From positions 434,001 to 498,000 of the forward strand of contig NZ_JBJDSB010000002.1 in the NCBI RefSeq assembly GCF_044987625.1: 64,000 nucleotides of DNA. The letters are read 5' to 3'. Below are positions 49,608 through 57,565 of the stretch, piece by piece. Below the pieces are notes generated by a model. That model worked only from the letters and a program-made list of their open reading frames with translations, had not been told where the DNA came from and ran no database searches. This stretch comes from Desulfobaculum sp044987625 (GTDB taxonomy: Bacteria; Desulfobacterota; Desulfovibrionia; Desulfovibrionales; Desulfovibrionaceae). A program made the position numbers and the translations under genes. The first letter of the stretch is position 1, and each line of letters begins with the position of its first letter.

Positions 49608-52061
49608 CTAGCTGTTTTGCATATCGTCGATGATTTGCTTCAGCTTTGACGCTTGCTCGGCAAGGTCGTTTACCGCGGCGTTGGACTGGGTCATGGCCTC
49701 GGCGGTTTCGGCGGCGATGGAGTTGATTTCATCCGCCGCGCGGGTGATTTCCTCCGATGTTGCGGACTGTTGCTCTGCCGCCGTGGCGATGTTGGAAATC
49801 TGCTCCGTTGTGGTTTGCACCAGATTGACGATTTCCTTGAGCGTATCCCCGGCCTTGTTGACCAGCTCCGTGCTTGTGTCCACAAGGCTGGCGGCTTCGT
49901 CCATGTCCTGCAGGCTGGAGCGGGTGCCGTTTTGGATGGTGGAAATGGCGTCGCCCACTTCCTTGGTGGCGCTCATGGTCTTTTCCGCCAGCTTGCGCAC
50001 CTCGTCCGCGACCACGGCAAAGCCGCGTCCTGCCTCGCCTGCGCGGGCGGCCTCAATGGCGGCGTTGAGGGCGAGGAGGTTGGTCTGGTCCGCAATGTCG
50101 GTGATGACGTTCATCACCTCGCCAATGCCTTCGGCGTGGGTGCCGAGTTCGGCCATGCTTTCCTTGAGGCGCAGGCTCTTGGTCTGCACCTGATTGATGG
50201 ATGTCACCACCTGTTGCATCAACTCGCCGCCCTCGGCCGCGCGGATTTTGGTATTGTTTGCGGTTTCTGCCGCTGTTCCGGCGTTTCGGGCCACTTCCAT
50301 GATGGTGGAGTTCATTTCCTCCATGGCTGTGGCGGTTTCGCTGGTGCGTTCGCGTTGCAGGTCCGAGCCGCGGGTGGACTGCTCCACCTGCGCGGACAGC
50401 TCTCCCGCTGCTGCGGTGACCATCTCCGACACCTGATTGGCGCGGTCTGCCGCGGAGCTGATCTGGTCGTGCTGGCGCAGGACTTTTTGTTCCTGCGAGC
50501 GGATTTCCGTCAGGTCGTACCAGATGACCAGTGAGCCGATAAGGTCGTTGTCGAGGTCATAGATGGGCGTGCAGGTGGCGTTGATGAGGAACTGCTTGCC
50601 GGAAGTGCTGGAAATGGTGAGTTCCTCTTCCATTTTGGTGCCCTCGGAAATGGAGCGCATGGCAAGTGTCGTTTTGTCCCGGTCACCAAAGTAGACCTCG
50701 CCGGAAGTCTGGCCGAGGTAGTCGTCCTCGCTGCCTTTGCGGTCCAGCAGTTCCAGCTTTTGCTTGTTGATGAAGGCGATGGTGTTGTCCTTGTTGAGGA
50801 CGGAACAGGGCAGGGTGATGCCGTTGAGGACGCCCTGGGCAAAGCCCAGCTTGTTTTTCAGCTCCGCCACCATGGACTTGATGTCGGTGGCAAGGAGGGC
50901 CATCTCGCTATAGAATTCGCCCTTGAGTGTTTCGTGCAGGTTGCCGCTGGCGACGGTGTTGGCAAACCGCTGGATGGCAAGGATGGGGCTGAGAATGACG
51001 CGGGAGAAGAACATCGCCACCAGCGTCACGAGAACAGCCACCACCACGGCAATGGCGGTGATTTCAAGCTGGAGCATGCGCACGGGCTTCATGACCTCGG
51101 CAAGGTCAATCTCCGCCATAAGGGCCCAGCGCTCGCGGCTGAAGGAGATGGGGGTCCACGCGGACAGCACGGGGTTGCCGTTGTAGTCGGTGATGATGCG
51201 TGCGTCGGTGTCGCCGTTCAGAGCCTCTTGGACGGCCTCGGTATCCACGCCGTTCGCTGTGATGGTTCCGGCAAAGGAGGCCTTGACGGAGTGGTTTTCG
51301 GGGTCGAGGAAGGAGTCTGACCGCATGCGCTTGTCTGAGCCGACAATGTAGGTTTCGCCGGTTTCCCCAAGGCCGGTGCGCTCCTGCATAACGTTGTTGA
51401 TGGCGGTGATGGAGAGTTGCAGCGCCAAGACCCCGATGAGTTCACCGTCACTTCGGGTGATGGGGGCGCCGACAAAGCCCGCAGGCTCGCCGTTACTGGG
51501 CGCGTAGGGCGCGAAGTCCTGATACCGCACCGTGTTTGTTTCCGTCACCTTTCGCCACAGTTTGCCAAGGCCGGAATCGCGAAGGGGACCGTGCTTGAGA
51601 TTCGCCCCAAGGTCGTTTTCCTTGACGGCGGTAAACAGCACGTGCCCGCGTTCTGCGTCAATGACGAACACGTCGTAGTAGCCGTATTTTTGGATGTAGT
51701 TGTTAAAGAACCCCTCGTAGATTTTCCAGATTGTCTGGTACTCCGGCGCGGCGACATCCATAGGGCCTTTGGGGTCCTGCACCGTTCCCATGGAGTAGTT
51801 GTGCAGAATGCTGAAGACCTCGGCGACGTTGCGGGTGTTGGAGAGGATTTCCGCATCCACACCACGCTGCGTGAAGTAGCCCTCAATCTGGTTTTTCTTA
51901 ATCTGCGCGATGGCGGAGAGTTGATTGTACGAACTCTGCATCAGCGCGTCCTCGGCGAGGTTGCTGTTCATGACGCCTAAGAGGATGAGCGGCAAAAGGC
52001 TCGACACAATCAGAAGCGAAATAAGCTTTACCCTGAGCGTCATATTCCGAAGAAAATTCAT
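49608..52061 (-). CDS. Methyl-accepting chemotaxis protein with dCache and PAS domains
   Basis: An 817-aa chemoreceptor. It has TM1 (about 12-31), a dCache-type periplasmic sensor (about 35-325; YYDVFVIDAERGHVLFT, GETGETYIVGSDKRMRS), TM2 (about 333-355), HAMP, a PAS domain (about 410-525; KNKLGFAQGVLNGITLPCSV) and the signalling hairpin NLLALNAAIEAARAGEAG near 658. dCache sensors usually bind small metabolites. The cytoplasmic half closely matches the receptor at 32.6-35.0 kb. The ribosome site is a poorly defined G-rich stretch. Confidence 0.93.
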   Translation of the reverse strand: MNFLRNMTLRVKLISLLIVSSLLPLILLGVMNSNLAEDALMQSSYNQLSAIAQIKKNQIEGYFTQRGVDAEILSNTRNVAEVFSILHNYSMGTVQDPKGPMDVAAPEYQTIWKIYEGFFNNYIQKYGYYDVFVIDAERGHVLFTAVKENDLGANLKHGPLRDSGLGKLWRKVTETNTVRYQDFAPYAPSNGEPAGFVGAPITRSDGELIGVLALQLSITAINNVMQERTGLGETGETYIVGSDKRMRSDSFLDPENHSVKASFAGTITANGVDTEAVQEALNGDTDARIITDYNGNPVLSAWTPISFSRERWALMAEIDLAEVMKPVRMLQLEITAIAVVVAVLVTLVAMFFSRVILSPILAIQRFANTVASGNLHETLKGEFYSEMALLATDIKSMVAELKNKLGFAQGVLNGITLPCSVLNKDNTIAFINKQKLELLDRKGSEDDYLGQTSGEVYFGDRDKTTLAMRSISEGTKMEEELTISSTSGKQFLINATCTPIYDLDNDLIGSLVIWYDLTEIRSQEQKVLRQHDQISSAADRANQVSEMVTAAAGELSAQVEQSTRGSDLQRERTSETATAMEEMNSTIMEVARNAGTAAETANNTKIRAAEGGELMQQVVTSINQVQTKSLRLKESMAELGTHAEGIGEVMNVITDIADQTNLLALNAAIEAARAGEAGRGFAVVADEVRKLAEKTMSATKEVGDAISTIQNGTRSSLQDMDEAASLVDTSTELVNKAGDTLKEIVNLVQTTTEQISNIATAAEQQSATSEEITRAADEINSIAAETAEAMTQSNAAVNDLAEQASKLKQIIDDMQNS

Positions 52062-52326
52062 ATTCCGGCCCCCCCGGTGATGTGGTTGTGTACTCGTATC
52101 GAGTGTACGATATCCGGACGGTTGTGGTGAAGGGGGGCAGGCAGGAAATGTGTTTCTCTGTAGTCATATGCGGGGAGCGGCGGGGCGTTGCGGCGGGAGT
52201 CCGGCAAAGGATTCAGGGGGCTAGGGCGTGGCCCTCCTACTCGGTACGTCGGAATTTTTTTGGGGCAGGATTGGCTGAGGACTCTCAGAGGGTCTGGTGG
52301 GATGACCTGTGTAACGATATGGCTCG
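52062..52326. other. Upstream region of the second chemoreceptor, no gene
   Basis: About 260 bases. An imperfect repeat GTGTACTCGTATCGAGTGTAC (about 52087-52107) lies in an AT-richer part some 26-46 bases upstream of the receptor start and could be an operator or promoter element. Nothing else convincing. Confidence 0.35.
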
Positions 52327-52361
52327 AAAAAAGCGCCCCCGGACGAAAATCCGGGGGCGCT
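52327..52361 (-). terminator. Rho-independent terminator of the helicase gene
   Basis: AGCGCCCCCGGA (52332-52343) and TCCGGGGGCGCT (52350-52361) form a perfect 12-bp stem; on the minus strand TTTTTT follows. Confidence 0.94.
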
Positions 52362-52391
52362 GTGGTTGTGCGGGTGTGGCGCGGGGGCGCT

Positions 52392-55300
52392 TTAGATTTC
52401 GAAGAGCATTTCGAGGTCGTCGCGGGTGAGGGACTTCCAGGAGTCCTTGCCCGGGATGATGGCGTCCGCGATGCCGCGCTTTTGGTCCTGAAGCATCAGG
52501 ATTTTCTCTTCCACCGTGTTCTGACAGATCATCTTGTACGAGAAGACCTGACGCGTCTGGCCGATGCGGTGGGTACGGTCCGTTGCCTGCGCTTCCACGG
52601 CGGGGTTCCACCACGGGTCGTAGTGGATGACGTAGTCCGCGGAGGTCAGGTTCAGGCCGGTGCCGCCCGCCTTCAGCGAGATGAGGAAGATGGGGATGTC
52701 CGGCGAATTGTTGAACCGGTCCACCTGCTCGAAGCGGTCCTTACTGGAGCCGTCGAGGTAGCAGAAGGGCATGTCGTTAATCTGCAGCCACGAGCGGATA
52801 ATCTGCAGCATCTGCACGAACTGCGAGAACACCAGCACCTTGTGGCCTTCCTCGATGATGTCCGTGACCATATCCTTGAAGGCGTCGAACTTGCCGGAGG
52901 GCAGGTTGGTGGAGACGCCGGGGATGTCCAGCTTGAGCAGGCGCGGGTGGCAGCAGATTTGGCGCAGCTTAAGCAGCGCGTCGAGGATGGACATCTGGCT
53001 CTTGGCGATGCCCTTTTCGTCCACGTCCGCCATGACCTGCTCCTTAAGCCGCTTGGCAAGGGAGGCGTACAGCTCCAGCTGTTCGTCCGCCAGCGCGCAG
53101 TACTGCACGTTTTCAATCTTGGGCGGCAGGTCCTTGGCCACGGCGCTTTTGGTACGGCGCAGGATGAAGGGCTTCACGCGGGTGCGCAGGTATTCCAGCG
53201 TTTCTTCGTCGCCGTCCTTGATGGGCTTGACGATGCCGCGCTGGAAGGAATGCTGCGAGCCAAGGAAGCCGGGCATCAGGAACTCGAACAGCGACCACAG
53301 TTCAAAGAGATTGTTCTCAATGGGCGTACCGGACAGGCACACGCGCAGTTCGGAATCAATCTTGCGCACGGAACGGGCCGTGATGGTGTTCGGGTTTTTA
53401 ATGTTCTGCGCTTCGTCAAGGACGAGGGCGTTGAACTCGAACTTTTGCAGCTCCTCAAGGTCGCGGCGCAGCAGGGCGTAGGTGGTCAGCACAAGGTCGG
53501 ACTCGCCAATCTTTTTGAAAAGATGGTCGCGCCGTGCGCCGTAGATGACCAGCCGCCGCAGCATGGGAACGAATTTTTCGGCCTCTCGCTCCCAGTTGGG
53601 CAGAACCGAGGTCGGCACCACGATGAGGTTTGGCTTGTCGTTGCCCTTTTCAATGAGGTGCAGCAAAAACGACAGCGTCTGAATGGTTTTACCAAGGCCC
53701 ATTTCGTCCGCAAGGATGCCGCCGAAGCCGTATTCCTTGAGGAAGTTCATGAACGACAGGCCCTGCTCCTGATAGGGGCGCAGCGTGGCGTTGAGGGTCT
53801 TGGGCTGCGTGATGGGGGTAATGCGCTCGAAGCTGTGGATTTTTTCCTTCAGGTTGTCCCAGAAGGTATCGGTCACGGCTTCGGGCAGGTCCTCCAGAAT
53901 GCGGTCCAGCACAGGGGCTTCGTACTGCTCGAACTGCTTCTTGGGCGGTTCGTCGGGGTTGAGACCCATGGCCTTGAGCTTGTGGCCCAGCTTTTCCAGC
54001 CATGTTTCGGGCAGGCTGGTGTAGGTGCCGTCCTTAAGCTGCACGTAGCGCTTGCCGCTGGTCCATGCTTCCCAAATCTTGTCGATGGGCACGCGCTGGC
54101 CGTCGTAGTCCACCTCCAGGTCGAGGGTGAACCATTTTGCATCCTCGTCCTCTTTTTCCTCGTCGCCGCTTTTGACTTCCGCCACGACGGTTGGGGAGGT
54201 GAGGCGCACTTTGTAGCGGGCCAGATTCTTTTCACCGAATACGCGGTACTTTTCGATGAGCGACGGGTACGAGTCCAGCAGGAAGGTGATGGCCTCTTCC
54301 GGTTCCAGGAACCAGTTGTCGTTGTCGCGCGGCTGAAAGCCCATGTCGATGAGGGTGGAGGTCAGCTCGGCCTCTTTATCCTGCTGGCGCAGAATGAGGT
54401 ACGACTTGCCGCCGTAGGAGTAGCTGCCGGTTTGCAGGTCCGGATTCGGGCCGGGCAGGGCGGCTTCGCCGTGTTCCGTCTCGTAGGCGTTGTGTACGCG
54501 CAGGGTCAGCAGGCTGCCCTCTTCATCAAGGAACAGCTTGGGCGCGTACTCCGCAGGCACGAAGAAGGGCTTCATCTTCTCGATGAATTTGTCCTGTCCG
54601 TGCAGGTCGGAGGCGGGCAGCTTGGTCCACACCCTGTCGAGGAATTCCGAGATGTCGTTGTTGGAAATCATCGGCGGGGTTGCGGTCATCTCGTGGATGA
54701 GCGCGGGCGACAGGCTGGTCTGCACCGGGTAGAAGCCCAGCTTGTGGAACACCCAGATGGGCAACTGGCCGTAGAAGTAGACCTCTTCGCCCTTGATGGA
54801 GAAGGGGACTTTGCCTTCGTGGTCCAGCAGCACGTCAAAGGTGACGCCGTCCTCGGAGATGACGGGCGAAACCTTAAGGCGCATGGTTTTTGGCTCAATG
54901 CGCACGGGCTGTTCGGTGTCCTTCCAGAACAGGTAGTATTCGTTCTGGATGGCCCAGAAGAACCACGAGATAAGCCCCTCGGGGATGTCCACGCGGTGTC
55001 CGGCGTAGTCGAGGTAACGGCTGATTTGCTCGGCCACCTGCGGCAGCCGGGGCGAGAGCTCGGCCCATTCCTCGTTGCGGATGATTTGTTCGAGGGTGAC
55101 TTCGTTCTGCACCGTGGACAGGCCGGATTTGTTCTGGCGCGCACGGAAGAACGCTACCTGAAGCCTGCCCGGCTCCGGGTAGAAGCGAAAGATGAGGTAG
55201 TGCCGTCCGGCCTCTGGCTCCGGCTCCGTGGCGAAGTAGGACCGAAAGGTCTGCCGCCAGTCGGAGTGGACGGGTTCGTGTTCATCCTCGTTTTTGACCT

Positions 55301-55616
55301 CGAAGGTTTGAAACAGCTTGAGGGCGGTCGCGGCGACATGCTTGCACACGCCGGAGAAGGACTCCGGGCAGTTGCAGTAGAAGTTGATGGTCCCTTCATT
55401 AAGATTCAGGCCCAGCTCGGCGCTGTAGGCCTGAAAATCATCGCCTTCAATCTGGCCCTCCACATCCCAGTAGCCCTCCCGCTTATTGAGGGAGAGCTTC
55501 TGGACCCCATTCTCGGCCAGAATCTGCTTCGCCCCGTCAACGATATACTCGGGGACTGTAAAGTTTGTGAATTCCTGAAGAAGGCTCTCTACAACCTTCT
55601 CGTCAGCAGTATCCAT
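52392..55616 (-). CDS. SNF2-family DEAD/DEAH helicase with SWIM zinc finger
   Basis: A 1074-aa ATPase. An N-terminal SWIM finger (C81, C83, C91, H93 in CNCPESFSGVCKH) is followed by a family-specific middle region and the SNF2 motor. Motif I is ADEMGLGKTIQT, II LDEAQNIKN, III LSGTPIEN, and the C-terminal helicase lobe ends ATDRTHRIGQ. Such proteins remodel protein-DNA or RNA-polymerase complexes; the exact role of this bacterial group is unclear. A near-consensus promoter lies about 90 bases upstream. No restriction, methyltransferase or other defence gene is adjacent, so it looks like a stand-alone housekeeping or stress gene. Confidence 0.92.
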   Translation of the reverse strand: MDTADEKVVESLLQEFTNFTVPEYIVDGAKQILAENGVQKLSLNKREGYWDVEGQIEGDDFQAYSAELGLNLNEGTINFYCNCPESFSGVCKHVAATALKLFQTFEVKNEDEHEPVHSDWRQTFRSYFATEPEPEAGRHYLIFRFYPEPGRLQVAFFRARQNKSGLSTVQNEVTLEQIIRNEEWAELSPRLPQVAEQISRYLDYAGHRVDIPEGLISWFFWAIQNEYYLFWKDTEQPVRIEPKTMRLKVSPVISEDGVTFDVLLDHEGKVPFSIKGEEVYFYGQLPIWVFHKLGFYPVQTSLSPALIHEMTATPPMISNNDISEFLDRVWTKLPASDLHGQDKFIEKMKPFFVPAEYAPKLFLDEEGSLLTLRVHNAYETEHGEAALPGPNPDLQTGSYSYGGKSYLILRQQDKEAELTSTLIDMGFQPRDNDNWFLEPEEAITFLLDSYPSLIEKYRVFGEKNLARYKVRLTSPTVVAEVKSGDEEKEDEDAKWFTLDLEVDYDGQRVPIDKIWEAWTSGKRYVQLKDGTYTSLPETWLEKLGHKLKAMGLNPDEPPKKQFEQYEAPVLDRILEDLPEAVTDTFWDNLKEKIHSFERITPITQPKTLNATLRPYQEQGLSFMNFLKEYGFGGILADEMGLGKTIQTLSFLLHLIEKGNDKPNLIVVPTSVLPNWEREAEKFVPMLRRLVIYGARRDHLFKKIGESDLVLTTYALLRRDLEELQKFEFNALVLDEAQNIKNPNTITARSVRKIDSELRVCLSGTPIENNLFELWSLFEFLMPGFLGSQHSFQRGIVKPIKDGDEETLEYLRTRVKPFILRRTKSAVAKDLPPKIENVQYCALADEQLELYASLAKRLKEQVMADVDEKGIAKSQMSILDALLKLRQICCHPRLLKLDIPGVSTNLPSGKFDAFKDMVTDIIEEGHKVLVFSQFVQMLQIIRSWLQINDMPFCYLDGSSKDRFEQVDRFNNSPDIPIFLISLKAGGTGLNLTSADYVIHYDPWWNPAVEAQATDRTHRIGQTRQVFSYKMICQNTVEEKILMLQDQKRGIADAIIPGKDSWKSLTRDDLEMLFEI

Positions 55617-55711
55617 AATAACGATAGCCTCTCACTTCTCACTGGGATTTGAATCGCCGGGTTTATGCCGCATAGTGCTCGCTCGTTGTGCAGACCCGAT
55701 GAGACTGGCCG

Positions 55712-55739
55712 ATTATATCCATATGCGCTAGATTTTCAA
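55712..55739 (-). promoter_or_regulatory. Sigma-70 promoter of the helicase gene
   Basis: On the minus strand TTGAAA (55739-55734), 16 bases, TATAAT (55717-55712). The -10 box is perfect. The leader would be about 90 bases. Confidence 0.8.
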
Positions 55740-55746
55740 GAGTCCC

Positions 55747-55775
55747 TTGGCATTTGGGGAACTCTCATTCATACT
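55747..55775 (+). promoter_or_regulatory. Promoter of the peptide-binding lipoprotein gene
   Basis: TTGGCA (55747-55752), 17 bases, CATACT (55770-55775). It lies back-to-back with the helicase promoter and about 70 bases before the ATG at 55853. Confidence 0.6.
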
Positions 55776-55852
55776 CGCGGACCCGGGTGCGTACACGCCG
55801 CAGTACACCATACCGGGTTTCAGACGAATCGGAAACCACAACTGGAGCACGT

Positions 55853-57538
55853 ATGAATTTTGGAAGGCTGCTCATGCCGCTTTTGGCCGTCGTATTGTGC
55901 TGTGTCGCTGCATGTGGCGGCGATGGGCGAGATTCTGGTGACCAGCCCGGTCAAAAGACCGAGGTGGAGCACCGCGCCGCCGACACAGCGTCGGCCAAGC
56001 GTCCGGCACAGCCCGAGCAGGGGGACCTGCTGGTGACGGGAACAATTGGAGAACCCTCCAACCTTATCCCGCCACTTGCGTCGGACTCTGCCTCGCATGA
56101 GGTGGCAGACCTCATATACGTCTCTTTGGTTCGCTATAACAAGGATATCGAACTCGAACCCTACGCGGCCGAAAGCTACGAGGTGCTCGACGGCGGCAGA
56201 CGCCTTCGCTTTACATTGCGACAGGACATCCGGTGGACGGACGGCGTAGAACTGACCGCCGACGATGTCGAATTCACCTACAAGCTCATGATCGACCCGA
56301 AAACACCAACCGCGTATTCGGAGAACTACAAACTCGTAAAACAATTTACAAAGCTCGACAAGTATACAGTTGAGATCGAGTACGAAAAGCCTTTTGCCAA
56401 GGCGCTCATATCGTGGGCGACGGATATTTTGCCCAAGCATCTGCTTGAGGGCGAAGACCTCATGGACACAAAGTACAGCCGCCATCCCGTGGGGGCTGGA
56501 CCCTTTAAGTTCAAGCGCTGGGAGGCCGGAAGGCGCATTATCCTTGAGGCCAACGACGACTACTTCGAAGGTCGTCCGCATCTGGATGGCATTGTCTACC
56601 GCGTTATTCCCGACATCTCCACTATGTTCCTTGAGTTGAAGGCCGGAAATCTGGACATGATGGGCCTGACGCCGCAGCAGTACCTGTTCCAGACCACCAC
56701 CTCGGAGTGGGAAAAGTTTTATACCAAGTTCAAGTACCTGTCCTTTGGGTACAATTATATTGGCTGGAACCACCGCCGTCCCATGTTTCAGGACAAGCGG
56801 GTGCGGCAGGCCTTAGCACACGCCGTGAGCAAACAGGCCATGATCAAGGCCGTGCTCTTTGGCCTTGGGCGGCCCACCGTCGGCCCGTACAAGCCCGGAA
56901 CGTGGATGTACAACGACGCGATTACCGATTACGACTACGACCCGGCCAAGGCAAAAGCCATGCTGGCCGAGGCCGGATGGACGGACTCCGACGGCGACGG
57001 CTGGCTGGACAAGGACGGCAAGCCCTTTGCCTTTACCCTGCTGACCAATCAGGGCAACGAGCAGCGCATTAAGATTGCGACCATTGCTCAGGCAAACCTG
57101 AAGGACATTGGCATTCAGGTGAAGATTCGTACCGTGGAGTGGGCCGCATTCCTCAAGGAATTTTTGGACAAGGGCAATTTCGACGCCGTTGTTATGGGCT
57201 GGACCATTCCGCAGGACCCGGATATTTTCAACGTTTGGCATTCGTCCAAGGCCGTGCCCGGGGGGCTGAACTTTATCGGCTACAAGAACCCCGAGCTTGA
57301 CGAACTGCTGGTTCAGGGCCGGCACTCCATCACCAACGAAGAGCGCAAACCCATTTACGACAAGGTGCAGGAAATTCTGCACGAGGAGCAGCCCTACCTG
57401 TTCCTGTACTGTCCGTTGTCGCTCCCTGTGGTGTCGTCCCGGTTCATGGACGTGACGCCCGCCCCGGCGGGCATCTCCCACAACCTGAAGTGGTGGTGGG
57501 TTCCCGAGGACAAACAGCGTTACACGGCCGTGCCCTAG
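55853..57538 (+). CDS. Peptide/nickel-type ABC substrate-binding lipoprotein
   Basis: A 561-aa family 5 solute-binding protein. Residues 1-21 form a lipoprotein signal with a lipobox ending VAAC (Cys 21), so it should be anchored in the envelope. Family features are GEPSNLIPPL, LRFTLRQDIRWTDGVELTADDV, HPVGAGPFKFKRW and the late HSSKAVPGGLNF region. GGAG lies six bases before the ATG. No permease or ATPase gene is adjacent. The stringent-response gene starts 12-27 bases downstream, so the two are probably co-transcribed. The ligand (oligopeptide most likely) is not determined. Confidence 0.9.
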   Translation: MNFGRLLMPLLAVVLCCVAACGGDGRDSGDQPGQKTEVEHRAADTASAKRPAQPEQGDLLVTGTIGEPSNLIPPLASDSASHEVADLIYVSLVRYNKDIELEPYAAESYEVLDGGRRLRFTLRQDIRWTDGVELTADDVEFTYKLMIDPKTPTAYSENYKLVKQFTKLDKYTVEIEYEKPFAKALISWATDILPKHLLEGEDLMDTKYSRHPVGAGPFKFKRWEAGRRIILEANDDYFEGRPHLDGIVYRVIPDISTMFLELKAGNLDMMGLTPQQYLFQTTTSEWEKFYTKFKYLSFGYNYIGWNHRRPMFQDKRVRQALAHAVSKQAMIKAVLFGLGRPTVGPYKPGTWMYNDAITDYDYDPAKAKAMLAEAGWTDSDGDGWLDKDGKPFAFTLLTNQGNEQRIKIATIAQANLKDIGIQVKIRTVEWAAFLKEFLDKGNFDAVVMGWTIPQDPDIFNVWHSSKAVPGGLNFIGYKNPELDELLVQGRHSITNEERKPIYDKVQEILHEEQPYLFLYCPLSLPVVSSRFMDVTPAPAGISHNLKWWWVPEDKQRYTAVP

Positions 57539-57565
57539 GCGCGGCCTCAGGTGGCTACAGCAACA

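Noticed and set aside
52392..55616. Helicase as part of an antiphage defence island
   Set aside because: No nuclease, methyltransferase, integrase or other defence gene flanks it; the neighbours are a chemoreceptor and a binding lipoprotein.
52188..55652. A very long open frame (over 1100 codons) on the plus strand opposite the helicase gene
   Set aside because: It is the antisense shadow of a clear SNF2 helicase, caused by GC-rich codon use. It has no motif or ribosome site, and the terminators and promoter fit the minus-strand gene.
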